Shown here: one piece after another, positions 37,826-51,000 of the stretch
Layout: every line of letters begins with the position of its first letter
Numbering within the stretch: the first letter of the stretch is position 1
Assembly: GCA_948567375.1 (NCBI GenBank)
Contig: OX419759.1
Span: 38,220,593-38,284,592, forward strand
Source: Lunularia cruciata
Taxonomy: Eukaryota; Streptophyta; Marchantiopsida; Lunulariales; Lunulariaceae
DNA: 64,000 nucleotides
Reading direction: 5' to 3'
Notes under the pieces: generated by a model
What the model was told of the DNA's origin: nothing
Seen by the model: the letters and a program-made list of their open reading frames with translations, nothing else
Database searches by the model: none
Program-made: the position numbers and the translations under genes

Positions 37826-40800
37826 ATGCTTGCGTTATCGGTAACTTTTACCAGGTATGTCTTCCCTGGCATAAGTATGGACATTAGTCGTTGTTCTTAG
37901 TGCACATCTGGAGTCACCATGGCTGCTCGCTGTTGGTACAAGTACTTACCATTGTTAAAGCACACATCATGGACATATGCACATAATTTCTCGTTGGTAG
38001 ACTGGCTAATTAATTTCTAATAATTCAAACCTGCGCAGGTCGGTCTTGGACTTCTCGACATCCTGCATCCCTGTAAATTCTTGTGGAAGATCGTTGAACT
38101 CGAATTGTCTAGTGAAGCGCCAACCTAGGAAGCAACTCATTGTAGCTGTTGGCTCTCTCGTTAGTGGCTTTAGTCGCGGTGGGGATGGACAAAGGTTTTC
38201 TTACTTGGTTTGGCGGAAGAACTGTCACCTGGGACGCCGCTTGTCGTCGTCAAGACGACACGACCCTTATGGAGTATTCCTTGTGTTTAATAGAGCTGTC
38301 GCGATTTTAGCTCATGAGGACAGACCAGTGCTGAAGGTCTCTGGCGATACCAGCACTCGTCCCTTGAATTCTTCTGTAGTGAATTCAGGAAAAGACTTTT
38401 CTGAGGCAGTGGAACCTACGGTGGACGCCGGGGTGCAGATACCCGAAAGGCAAGAAGATGAAGATGTCGACGAAAGAGAGAGACTGCGGCGTCAAAGAAT
38501 TGGGTTGGCCAACAAAGGGAAAGTGCCCTGGAATAAGGGCAGGAACCATAGTCCAGGCAAGCCGGCTACTTTGTATCTCCATTTCACTTAGCTACATATA
38601 TCTGGTATAGTATCTGGTATCTGGTTCCCTTTGCTGTTTAGCGTCTCAGGACTCAAGCGTCCATAGCGCTTGTAGCGATATACTTTATATCCTGTCCTAT
38701 TTCGCTTCGCTCTTGTTACCCTGTTACACTTCGACAGGTTTCTGCAGCCACACCATCCTATAGCTCTCGTATTGTTCCACTCCTCCATTCCCCAGCTAAT
38801 TCCCTCCCTATTATTTTTCCTTCGCTCTTTGACTGATTCCTGGGTTCGACCTCTCGTGTATACAGTGTTCCGACCCGACTCCAGCCTACGTTTTTAATTT
38901 TTATCGTTCACGCACTGCTTACTGGCAGTCTTTTACATAGCGTTTCCTATTTCTCACAGTCGTTTGCATAGAGTTCTCGATTTCACGGTTCTTTACTAGC
39001 CTGTTAGCTATATGTTATTCTCAATTTGTTTCTATTATGCCTTTACTTCAAGCTACATTCGATACAATTCTACCTTATGGATTTCTCACTATTCTAGCAT
39101 TGTGAATCATGTACATCTTGCTTACCGATCATTTGCACTTCATGAGTTCTGGATAACCCGTCCCCAGAATGGCTTCTGTTCTCGCATACCTTTATATCTG
39201 GTATACTCATGTACATCTTGCTTACTGATCATTTGCATTTCATGAGTTCTGGATAACCCGTTCCCAGAACGGCTTCTGCTCTCATATACCTACATATCTG
39301 GTATAGTCATGGCAGAGTCAGTCCGGTCAGACTTGTGTATGGAACTGGCTTGAAATGTTTGAGTCACGTTCGTTTCAGACGTGGGTACGGATAATTTAAT
39401 GGTTCCATTCCTGAATATATCTGGTGTTACAAACAAAGTTTTAAACCTTGTTCAGTAGCAAAGATAAACAGAGAGCCTAAGGTTACATGGATTCGAAAGT
39501 TGAGATTTATACGCGAGTTTTGGGTTGGTAACGGCTCTCCCCGTTGGTTGCTCTAGTTTGTTCACTCGTCTTCTCCGTGGTCTGCAGAGACTATTGAACG
39601 TATCAGAGAGAGAACGTATCAAGCCATGCATTCTCCGAAGGTATTTGTAGTTCCAGCAGATCTGACATCGCTATTGCCCTTGGATGTGTAGAGTCAGCTA
39701 GGACTCAACATGTTCCGGACTCGCAGAGCTGCATTTGTTTAGCCGATAACCTTAGCTGCGCCTAATATTGTTTGCTTGCGCTTTTGGCACGCCGTGTCAG
39801 CGCCTTGCTTGGTATAAAGTCCTAGTTTCTAGCACAGACTTGAAACTATACTCTCCCCAATATTTGCGCAGCAGATATCTTAGAAAGTGGGGTTGGTGTA
39901 TGAAGCAGGTGATGGCAAAGCTCAAGTTGAATCCTAGACATCCTCAAAGGTAAGGATTGCCTCTCCCAACTCTCAATTCACTTGTATTGCACCCTGGATT
40001 ACAAATAGCATGGAGAACAACATGGCCGGAGGAGCTTATCAAATTGACAACCACGCTGTCTAGGTTCTGATTACGTCCTTGCTTTCGTTCAGTCCAACCT
40101 CCAACCTTTTACATTCTGCAATAGCCTTTCTAACTTTGCGTGAATAGAGTTTTGAGTACCAGTTCTCTTTACCTTGCAGTGATGAAACAAGGATAAAAAT
40201 CAGAAACAAATTGCGAGAAAAATGGGATCTGAAGAAAAAGATAAGAGGCTATCAAGACTACGTACACAAAGAATGGAAGGAATTGGTGGCAGAGGCAGCA
40301 AGATTAGGAGGATTAGGCGAAGAAGAACATGAGTGGAACAGCCATTCGATAATAAAGAAGAGATTGCGTGAGCAGCAGCGACAAGAGCAACTGAGAAAAT
40401 CTCCAAAGAAGGATCCAAAGCCTAGACCTGTCAAAACGGCAGCGCATCGCCAAAGAATATCAGCAGCTATCAGGGCCAAGTGGGAAGATCCTGTAAGAAC
40501 TACCAAAACTGTGATCAAGCTGTAATATATACAGCTTTAGTACCTTAGTGTCTGATTGCGCAGAAAAGTACTGTCTATAACATATGTAATGTTTCTCGCA
40601 TCGTCCTCTAGGCCAGTACCTACGGTCCTTCTCCCTGCTAGAACTAAATTCCTCGAGCCAGCTGAACTTGTTAGGATAATCAAACTAAGAGAAAGTTTGG
40701 AAGCCGCACATGATTTCAGCTCCTTAAATTGTATGACTCCGTTTTAGTTCACGACTCCGGTATACTAGTCACTATCTGCCCATGGAATTTCTCCTTTGCT

Positions 40801-43800
40801 GAAGAACTTGGGTATTCATGGATCCTGAAGCTTTCTTGGTCCATTAATGCAGGAATATCAACAAAAGGTACGTGATGGGATGACTAAAACTTCCAAGGTG
40901 TCTCTTACAAGTCGAAGGATGAAAAGTCCCGAATCGGGAACTGGAGTCTTTGAGAAGAAAACGAGGTCGGAGAAGGCCATGGACCAAAGTTTCATAGATG
41001 CGGTAATGTCAGCTGAGAAGCCCAGAAGGGTTCAGAAGAGTGACTATGAAAACCTGGATGATCAAAAGGTGTCAATGCTGGCGCCCGTCCAATGGGTGAA
41101 AATTCCAGCTCAGCCAATCAGGAAGGTGAATCTCCTGGAAAAGGGAATTCTCCACCCGGAGCCTGAAGAAAAAAGTCCTGGAGAGCCGCTAATGCCGGTA
41201 GATGAGCCAACAGCCTCCAAACTGCATCTGTACATGGATCCAAACGCACAAGAAAAACTTAAGAAACTGAGGCTACTTCAGGCTAACCGCGCCGTAATGG
41301 AACAACGAAGAAAGCAGTCTGCTTATCACGCCCGGTAGGTTACAGATCTTGTGCGATGCCTTGGTCTTGGCTTCCAGATGCTCACAGTTGTTGCGTTAAG
41401 TACGGAAAGTGCTGAGCTTTTCAGGGCCGCTTGTTCTACTAGTTTTAGTTGCTTAGGCCGATTTCCGTATGTTTCATCTGTCGGTTTCGTTGAAAGGGAT
41501 GCAAAATTACAGTTGACGTCGTCCTTAGGCAAATGAAACTAGACAGTAAATACGAGTGACGGGGAAAGTAACCACAGATCTTTTTTAGTCACTATCCATT
41601 TTGGTCTCTTTGGTGTATACAATTTGGACAATATATTCGTCCTAAGTCAGAGTCAGAGTTAGTCCTGTCAGACGTGGGTATGGAACCGTTTGTTTACAAC
41701 TGATTCTGTATACCATGTATATACCACAAAATATATATCACAGCGCTTGCTGTGATATATCGATATCCAGTCCTTGGATGCTTTGCTCGTCTTCCCTCGT
41801 TCTCTGAGCGATATCTTCTTCCAGTGCTCTTTCTCCTACACCTTCCACGACTTTCGTTTCTTGACAAAGATCTTCCTTGCCCCGTGATATATTCTCCTTC
41901 CCGTGCTCTTTCTCCTACACCTTCCACGATTGTCGTTTCCTGACTCCGATCTTCCTTGACCCGCGATATCTACATCTGTAAAATACTTCTTGTCTCTTGA
42001 TACCAGTTTTTCTCCATCCGTTTAAGTTGGCCGTTTATTCCTGATGTATTTTTTCTCTACTGATGTGGGAGGTCGGCATCCGCTTCTTTGATGGCTGCCT
42101 CTCAAATATGCGTATTGCTATCTACTGGTTTCTCAATGACATTTACTTCGCCTTTCATTTGCTGATGTTTCTTCTCTATATATGCAGTTGTTCCAATAGG
42201 TTTGCTTCGATTATGCCATTGCTGTCGGATACCTTCGATGCATTCTAACTTAGAGATTTCATACTACTCTAGCGTTGCGTACCATGTACATTTTGCTTAA
42301 CGATCGTTTGCAACTCATGAGTTCTGGATAACCCGTTCTGGGAACGGCATCTGTTCTCGTATACCTATATACCACAAAATATGCGTCTTATGTGGGTTCT
42401 GGATCACCCGTTCCATGAACGGCTTCTACCCGGGTTACTCAAACTCTGGATTTCTTAACGAAATTTTTTTAATTTTTTAATAAAATAATATATATTAAAT
42501 ATAAATATATATGTAAAATTCACTCCCTATTACTTTTCCTTCGCTCTATGCCTGATTCCTGGTTCGACCTCTCGCGTCCACAGGGTTCCTACCCGACTTC
42601 AGCACACGCTTTTCATTTTCATCTTTCACGCGCTGCTTACTGGCAGTCTATTACATAACACTTCCTATTTCTCACCGTCGTTTGCATAGATGTGGTCTAT
42701 TACATAACACTTCCTATTTCTCACTTTCGTTTGCATAGATGTTCTCAATTTTACGTTGTTCACTAGTCCATTAGATATATGTTATTTTCAATTTGTTTCA
42801 ATTATGCCTTTGCTTCTGGTTACATTCGATGCATTATACCTTATGGATTTATCACTATTCTAGCATTGTGAATCATGTACATCTTGCTTACCGATCATTT
42901 GCATTTCATGAGTTCTGGATAACCTGTTCAAGGAACGGCTTCCGTTCTCATATATATATTCATCATATTCCAAGGGATGTCTCGAATCCCTCACACTCTC
43001 CTGCCTTTGATTGTGTTTTCTATCTCTGCTTGTTGACTATTTCGTTTTTGGCTACATTCTGAATTTTTCCTATTTCTGCTCTTTTGGGGGAACTTAAGCT
43101 ACATTTGTTTGTTTCTGTAGCCTTCCGCCAGCTGTTTATTATTTCGAGCGGCACTGCTGGAAGCAACCGAGTTTGCCCTGGCACTCATGAGTTTTCGAGC
43201 AGAAACTCGGTACGATGGGTACTGACAATTGCTCAACTACTTCTCGGCACTGATGAAGTTGCAGGTGTTTTTGTGGAGGTTTACTATGGCCGCCTTCTGC
43301 CTCCCTTTGCTGTTTAGTGTCTCAGGACTCAAGCGTCCATAGCGTTTGTTGTGATATACTTTATATCCTGTCCTCTTACACTTCGCTCTCGGTACCCTGT
43401 TACACTTCGACCCGTTTCTGCATCCACACCATCCTATAATTCTTGTATTGTTCCACTCCTCCATGCCCCAGCTAATTCCCTCCCTAGCATTTTTCCTTCG
43501 TTCTTTGACTGATTCAGGGTTCGACCGCTCGCGTCTACAGTGTTCCTACCTTACGCCAGCCCACGTTTGTTCATCTTTATCTTTCATGCACTGCTTACTG
43601 GCGGGCTCTTACATACTGTTTCCTATTTCTGGTAGTCGTCTGCATAGATGCTTGCAATTTCATGTGGTTTACTAGTCTGTTGGCCATCCGTGATTCTCGA
43701 TTTGTTTCAATTATGCCTTTGCCGCTGGTTACATTCGATGCATTCTACCTTAGAGTTTTAACAATACTCGAGCATTGTGAATCATGTACATATTGCTTAT

Positions 43801-44188
43801 TGATCATTTGCATTTCATGAGTCCTGGATAACCTGCACCCAAAACGGCTTCTGCTCTCATATACCTACCTATATATTCGTCATAAAGTCTAGAATTTAAG
43901 ATCAGGTAGTTTGAATGCTAAGTAAACACTGGGACGAGTGGTACAGAACGCATTACAGGCTCCTCGTTATTTCTCAAGAATTTCTGAATCTTGTTTTCAA
44001 TTCTTTGCAGAGTGTTGATGGCGGAGGCAGAAAAAGCAGCCAATGCTTTAGAAGCGGCTGCCTCGAAGGATGAGTTTGCAATGGCATCTTTGACAGAGAC
44101 ACGGAGGCTTATGGCAGAAGCTGCCCGGTTAATTCAGACTGCTGAGTCTGGAAAGATAAGATTGACAGGTTCGAATCAGCCTTTGTAA
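37826..44188 (+). CDS. NUMOD3-motif protein, probably plastid-targeted (7 exons, 537 aa)
   Basis: Exons: 37826-37854, 38039-38556, 39588-39640, 39909-39949, 40180-40492, 40853-41334 and 44011-44188. All join in phase. The start MLALSVTFTR opens a Ser/Arg-rich, acid-poor N-terminus of about 60 residues that looks like a transit peptide. The core motif GLANKGKVPWNKGRNHSP then ETIERIRERT (about residues 165-193) is a classic NUMOD3 module, a DNA-binding unit first described in homing endonucleases. Weaker repeats follow: DETRIKIRNKLREKW and TAAHRQRISAAIRAKWEDP. The region between them is highly charged and helical. The C-terminus (KAANALEAAA...ETRRLMAEAARLIQ) is alpha-helical. Plants are known to have nuclear NUMOD3 proteins of unknown function with this architecture. 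No nuclease domain is seen, so it is not an active homing enzyme. Intron 2 has a GC donor. Start codon and plastid location are inferred. Confidence 0.87.
38626..39312. repeat. Intronic dispersed repeat, copy 1 (intron 2)
   Basis: Begins TCCCTTTGCTGTTTAG and ends near CATATACCTACATATCTGG. It matches 43302-43890 at nearly 90 percent, and 42516-42975 in part. A 90-bp piece with CATGTACATCTTGCTTAC and GTTCTGGATAACCCGTTCC is itself duplicated at its right end (39106-39180 and 39209-39300). It is non-coding, and I see no termini of a known class. Confidence 0.8.
41733..41760. repeat. Perfect 12-bp stem hairpin in intron 6
   Basis: ATATATCACAGC, loop GCTT, then the exact reverse complement. It lies inside intron 6 of the NUMOD3 gene. 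Confidence 0.9.
42170..42380. repeat. Intronic dispersed repeat, partial copy
   Basis: Shares the ATTATGCC, ACCATGTACAT, TTGCTTAACGATC and GTTCTGGATAACCCGTTC blocks with the right half of the other copies. It is more diverged, about 75-80 percent. Confidence 0.65.
42516..42975. repeat. Intronic dispersed repeat, copy 2 (intron 6)
   Basis: Starts inside the family at CTCCCTATTACTTTTCC and runs to the GTTCTGGATAACC block. It contains its own 49-bp tandem duplication (42647-42695 and 42696-42744, TCTATTACATAACACTTCC). Confidence 0.78.
43302..43890. repeat. Intronic dispersed repeat, copy 3 (intron 6)
   Basis: Aligns with copy 1 in intron 2 over its whole length at nearly 90 percent: TCAGGACTCAAGCGTCCATA, CACACCATCCTATA, GTTCCACTCCTCCAT and more. 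It ends about 120 bp before the last exon. Confidence 0.82.
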
Positions 44189-46900
44189 GGATAAACTTTC
44201 AATTCTACTCCTCGCAACACTACTGAAAGATTACAAGGCCCCCCAACGCCATGTATTTATGTGCCATTGTACTTTACTGCATGCACGACGTTGTAGTCAA
44301 TTTTTGCCCAGCAACCATACTTGGATAGAAACATTGTCACGATGGGCGGTTTCTTTCTTAACAAAGTTCGCATTTTTTTCACAGTGGAACTGGCTAGTAC
44401 CATGATATGTGCATCATTCACCTTATTTATAATGAGGATTTAATCTGGAATACTTCTTTGTTATTCTACACAGCTGTCAAACCTGCACTATTCAATTTGG
44501 GACATAAAAACAGGCTACCTGAAGCGATTTTGAGATTTTTAGCTCCAAGCAATCAACCGAAATCTTTGCGACATTATAAAAGTTATGCTTCCAAGTGAAA
44601 GGCAGCCGAGTTCACTCAAGGAAATAATTAGCTTGTAATAGGTGAGTCTAGCGTTTCATTGCCCGAGTGTTATTATCCAAGTATCTCTTTAGAGTGCCGC
44701 AAAGAGCACCTCAAGCTCAATTACCGCGACTTAAGTGGTCACAGGCATAGCAGTGCAAAGCTGTTCAGCTGCTGTACATCGATCAGCTGCTGCTGCGATC
44801 TACAAAAGATATTAAATCTTTGACTGAAATGACTTTCACATCACCAAATTATCATGAATTTTCTGCAAGACACGAAATTAACTTCGGATTAAAATTCCTT
44901 ATCCATGTATAACCTAGATTTAAGAAACTTCATTTTAGTAAAGATAGCATGTTTTGTAGACTACCTCACCGGTTTGATTAGATGCTTCAATAATTTTCTT
45001 TTGAAAAGTTTTCACACCGAAGATACGTTGTGTTTACTGCAGAATAATTCAAATATCGAAGAAAATTCCTTTATCCAGTTTAAACTTGGATGAAGAAACC
45101 TGATCTCGAAAACCTAAGTAGATCATGGGGAGTGGTGTCCTAGTTTGACTGATACTTGATCTCATTTGATTTATTGGTCTCCTTTTGACACAAAGCAAAT
45201 ATGTGTTAATAAAGTGACCCTATTTCGGTTGCGTAAAATATCATGTATCAAGATCATACTTTATCAAGACATTTGTGAGGACCTTCTTTTATTTATTTTG
45301 TTGTCAAATCTCATGCAATATCACGAATCAAGACTTGAATTCATTATAAAGTTACTCATCAAGACCTTCGTTTATTTATTTGGTTATAAATTTTCATCGG
45401 CAAACTAATCATGTATGAAGACTTTATTTGATTGTCAAATCTTTTATTAAAACATTGTTTATTTATTGTCAGCAAGTCGCATATCAAAGCATAATTTATT
45501 AACAAGGAAAGGAAGATTTTATTTTACTTTTTGATATCAAAACATGTACTTAGGATTGATATTCACCATGAGAGATGACGAGAAGGAAAACACAGGCGGA
45601 GCTTGGCACTCAATAATCCATCGCGCTACATATAGGATCCCATACTAGAAAATGAGAAAATCACAACAAGAAAAACACTAAGGGAGCAAAACAAACATAA
45701 AGAGAACAAAAAAAAAGGGGCTAAATCCCGACAGCTTTGCTCTTAACAATCCATCTTATTATATCTAGGATAACATAACTATGTAAGTCATACGATTTAC
45801 AACTAGTAAAGCATCCAAAGAAATATCATTCAATATGATTGTTTTTATACGGATCGTATCTATAAGTACTTTTTCTAGAATAATGGATATTGGTTTTCTA
45901 AAATAAACGACTTAATTTATTAGTTTTCATATAGACTTCCTTTATAGAATAATGTCTATTAGTTGGCTAAAATAAAATTACTTAGTTAGATCATTTTTAT
46001 GCGGATTGTATCAACAAGCATACTCTCCGTACAGCAATATGTATTATTGTCTGAATAACTTATAAAGTAGGAAAGCGACAGGGTAGTTATATCAGTTAAT
46101 ATGACAAACTTTCTTGAAGTATCTCATAACATGTCTAAGTCAATATTCATACAACTACAAAGTTAGAGCAAGATTGCAAAAATCTATCTAACGCACGTTA
46201 CTTTATAATGATAGTTAGTATTACAAACCTTAAATTCACTACTAATTCAAAGCTCGATATAACTTCAAGGCCTGAAAAAGAAGACCTTGGAAATCACCAT
46301 TACACTAATTGTGTATCACAAACGATCGGTTATCATCCATTTCAAACTACACTATTTGTGGGATCCATGATCGTAGCATTTGTTAATATAGTTGGATCTT
46401 ATCTGAAAATAGACAAGTATGCTCTAATCCTCATATTATGTAAGACTTGGCGCAATCCTTCTATATCAAATATCTATTTTCAAATGCCATTGCAAACACC
46501 ACTTCTTTCACAATGTATAAGTATATGACAATCCTTCACCTTTAAAAGGACATATATAAATAGTAAAATTAAAATTTATGCGTCAATTTGAAAATTTAGA
46601 CAAATGAATTCTAAAGTTAAAACTGTAATTTATTTATAAAATTATGACACAAATGCATTGAAATATGTATATTCAACTTGAGCGGTATCTTTCAAATGCT
46701 CGAGTTAAATAACTGGACTGGTATTGGCCAGTTCTGGGGTACATATTTGCTCTACATGATAAACTACTATACACTACTCTCGCTAATACCGCTAATACAA
46801 AAAGTGGTTGAGATCGAACTATCCTTTTTGATGGAAGATCACAATAAGAACCACTTAGGGATTCACGAGACTGTGCCTCCACTTTATCTGGCGTAAACTA
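44189..46900. other. Intergenic DNA downstream of the NUMOD3 gene
   Basis: 44189-44600 includes a possible alternative last exon of the NUMOD3 gene (44474-44598). From 44.8 to 46.7 kb the sequence is AT-rich and has loose 80-90-bp repeats (45160-45480 and 45835-46060) but no domain. An open frame of 106 codons at 46208-46528 resembles nothing known and is probably chance. Confidence 0.55.
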
Positions 46901-48064
46901 GAAGGAGAGAGGTATTTGCGTCAGTCGCACTTTAGGGCATGACAATATTTTCTTCTGCCAGGTGCCTATTTACCGGCCACGTGGTTTAGGTTTACGGCGA
47001 CGCATTCCGCGTCCGGCAGAGAACTTACATAGCTCCAAAACGCTGCCATGTTTCCTTCCATCCGCGTTTTCGTCGTCAAACACGCTCCCCTCCCTTCCCT
47101 CTTTGTGCTCCCCGGAGCTCTCCTTCCATTTCCTCCATCTTTCCATCTCTTCTGCTGCTTCACACTCGCTGACAATTTTTTAAGATCACTGCGGTAGCAG
47201 AAGGAACAATCCCATCAACAATCCCATCACCATATCTCGACTACTTCCTCCATTCTTCTACTCCTCCAGTCCTGAACCTCCTCCTCTCCATCTGTCCTGT
47301 TCTACATTTGCTGATCCGCTTCGCAGATCCGTCTGAAATCCATATACTCCCGAAGCGGTTCTTTACCCTCTTCACCATCTGTTGGCTAACCCTCTACCTT
47401 GATTGACCTCATCAATTCTGTCGCTGTGACGGGTGGGGCGTGAGGGGTTTCGGGAGGAGCGAAGTACGTTATCTAAATTTTTCATTCTTGTATAGAGTGA
47501 GTTAGTTGTAATTCTGCGGGAGCGGTGGAGGGAGGGATGTGGCGTAGGACATTCTTTACTACTGTGAATTTTTGCAGAATTCTTTCTTTCCCTCCTATTT
47601 CGGGGAAGAAGAGAAGTTATTGTTTTGATTTTTCCATCTCCCTACTTAGACACATTCATTAGCGCGGTGTGTGTCATTCAGATAAGCGCCGAGATTCAGG
47701 AAGTCTACGCCGCAACACAATTGCTGTAGCTTTTTATCGGGGTGGATCATTTATCCCAGGGCTTCTTTCACATTCAGTTCTTCTCCGACTCATTCAGGAG
47801 GGGCAACATTCCTTCACTTCTCAGTCGTGGATGGGACCAGATTCTCACTCGTTTGAGTTTCATTCGAACTTTCCTCGTGCCGCGATAGGTTCTATGAGGT
47901 GACCACTCAATTTTTGTTTGGCGCAATTACATGCGCCAAAGTGCCCGGTCACAATCCGCGTTCCCAGGACATGTTCACTTGTAAGCTTGGCTTTCTGAGC
48001 TATTTTGTTCGTGTGATCTGATTGTCTGCCGCCAAATATTTGGAGCATCGACCGGCAGGGAATA
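46900..48064 (+). promoter_or_regulatory. Probable promoter and 5' leader of the importin-11 gene
   Basis: Composition changes abruptly at about 46.9 kb to C/T-rich DNA (47080-47330), a common feature of housekeeping plant promoters and leaders. No clear TATA box is visible near a fixed start. The leader may contain an intron, which cannot be decided from sequence alone. Confidence 0.45.
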
Positions 48065-51000
48065 ATGGCTCTGTCATCAGCAGATCTGAATACTGTGTAT
48101 TCTCTCCTGCAAAATGCACTGAGCCAGGATCAAAGTATTCAGAAGCCTGCTGAAGCAACTCTTGCATCTTGCGAGAATCGTCCCGGGTTTTGTTCATGTC
48201 TCCTGGTACGACCATCTCTCTTCTCTTCTCGTAGTAGCGTACGCCTTAATGTCACCTTAATGTTTGGTCTCTGATATCTAGACAAGCTGAGGTAATCTTC
48301 CGGCCTCTCTGATGTTTGTGAGTTTACTGAGATTACTGTCCCCCATCTTCTTAACCAAGGAAACCATAACGCCGTCTACTGTACTGGATTTATCTACATG
48401 AAACTGATGTATTTCAAAGAATGAACGCAGGAGATTATTGCCTCCCGAGACTTGGAGAAACAAAGTGATCCCCGTTGGCTAGCGTCTGTATATTTTAAGA
48501 ACAGCATAAACCGATATTGGCGTATACGACGAGATACACCGTAAGTCCTGACTCCAACTTCGTATATTCAACATTGCCAATGCTCATTTGAATCAAGACT
48601 CTTCCACAAGTGTGTACCGAGAGTAGGGAAGGGCTTTACAAATATCAAACTAAGTGCCATGAATTCTCACTCGGAGCCTTGAGCTCTTTGTGTCCAATGT
48701 AGTTGAGTCAGTTGACGCAGTAATGAGTACTTTCACTATTGAAGTAGTCTTTGTATTTTCGCATGTGACGGATAAACCATCTGAATTTGATCATTTTCTT
48801 ATTTGTGGATCTTTGGGTTCCTTCAGTTACCGAAGATTTATGATAACTTTCTGCACTGAAATAAAATTTTAGCAGTGAGTCAAAGTACTGGGGTAATGGC
48901 TGTAGATGTGGACGTAGCCGGGCCCGGAGCAGCTTTTGTTTGCTCCGGGTAAGAAGCTACAAATCTAAGCCTCATAGATTCATGTGCAGCATAGGTCATG
49001 CCATCATATTCACATTGTTATATGCATACAATTTGATATTGAGTAACTTACGGAAGAAGAGGTTGGCCCTGAAAATCATTGGCTGAATGGCTACCATGAA
49101 GAGGGCCCAGTACAGCTGGCAGAAGGAATTGAAGGCATTGTCATTCGAATTTCAAGTGCCCAAGAGTGAAAAAGAAAACTTTGTCGGCTAGACCTAATAT
49201 CGTGGATGTACGCATGTTCAGTGGCATTGGCGATGCAGAAAAACCTTATTTACGAAGCAAGCTGCTGGACCTCATTAGGGAAGAAGATAATAAGGTCAGT
49301 CAAATGTCCTAGCAATTGTATACGTGAAAATGGAAACATTTTTATGTAAATTCGTTACAGGTTGAAAGTGTTGTACAACAAATAATATCATAGTTTCGCC
49401 TTTCAACTTGTTATTGCCCGTCTCTCCCCCCTGTTGTGAAATTATACGCTTGTTGCGGAGAGTTGATAAGTTTTTCTTGGAAGAAGGCCTTGTATAGAAG
49501 GTTTTGTATTTGGCTTTCAATTAAAAAGTCGAACTGCCATAGAGTTTGTACTGCTTGGGAATCTTTCAGTTGAAGGCCATTCGACGACCTCCACCCTGAA
49601 ATGTTTAGAGCAATTGCGTATCTTGAAGGTGCTGGATTTAAAAAGGCTTGAAATCATGGTTGCAGGTTGCTGTCCAACTTGCCCTTTTGATAGCGAAGAT
49701 TGCCCGATTCGATTATCCTCGGGACTGGTAAGCTTTCGATTTAGGTTTCTGCTTTGCGCACTTAAATAGTTCTTAATCAACATTGGAATTCAAATTTATC
49801 TTCAAGTCAATGTCTTCGAAGGTAAGCAGAATACATTCTGTGCTGTGTAATTCCTGGGTACACATCTCTTGGAATGGTGACTCTTTGTAGATTATATATG
49901 AATAGGTTCACTAATTGAATAGATATGGGCACTTCTCCTCAGTTTCGGATGCAGTTATATCAGTAAATCTTTGGTTAGCTTTGAAGACAAGCTAAGATTA
50001 TCGATTATATGAGTAGGGTGTTATTGATTCTCTTACACAACGACAACGACACCGACTACATCATGTATCGTAGGTACAGGCAGCATGTGACTTTCATGTA
50101 GGTTTGCAAGTGCTTACCAGGCTCATGGCTCCCAGGATATGCATGTCTCTGTTCATCCTGTTACTCAGCTACTGGAAATGGTCCGCCCGTTTTAAAGAGT
50201 TGTTTTCATCGTCAATTTCTGGAACTGAATGATCAGGCCCGAGCTATTCCCTATGCTTCTACAGAAGCTGCAGTCGCCAGATGTTCTCTTGACTCAGAGG
50301 GTGTATTTGGTGCTTAACCAAACGTTGAAGGAGTTGTCGACTAAACGCCTGGCTGCTGATCAACGCAATTTTGCAGAGGTATTACTTTTTCAGAAATTCA
50401 TACTAAAAGATTACTTCAAGCGTGGGTTGTCTCCTTCAAGCACGCTTCGATTGCTCGAAGGGAGAGTTAACGGATGTTGGGACATGCACATCTGTTCGTG
50501 ACATTAACGCTTCAGTGATTTGTTTCGCAGATAACGTCTCAACTTTTCGACTACACATGGCATCATTGGTTTGCTGATATGCAGATCATTCTTCAAGGTT
50601 TCACGCTTCTTACTTCAAGCCCTGAAAATGGCTTGCAGCCTGACCAGGGCAAGGCCTTGTCATTAACCTGTGAACGCTGGCTACTCTGCTCTAAAGTCTT
50701 ACGGCGGATGCTTTTGTTCGGGTTTCAAAGTGATGCGAAATCTGTTCAGGTTGGCCCCTTCTCTGAGGATTTCTAAGATTTAAGCTTTGTATATTAAAGA
50801 AATTCGATATGATGAGTGTTAGGGTCAGTTTCACTGTACTCATTTTTTTTTTGACTTATCAGGAAGTTGCACCGGTGAAGCAAGTATCACCAGCTTTTCT
50901 GCAAGCGATGCAATCGTTGTTGCAATATCGTAAGTAATCACCGACTTTTCTTCCTCAGCGATTTCTCTTTCAATGATTTGCAGCACTGCTTCGAAGCAGT

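Noticed and set aside
46208-46528. 106-codon frame in AT-rich DNA
   Set aside because: No domain, low-complexity surroundings and no promoter. A membrane-like stretch alone is not enough.
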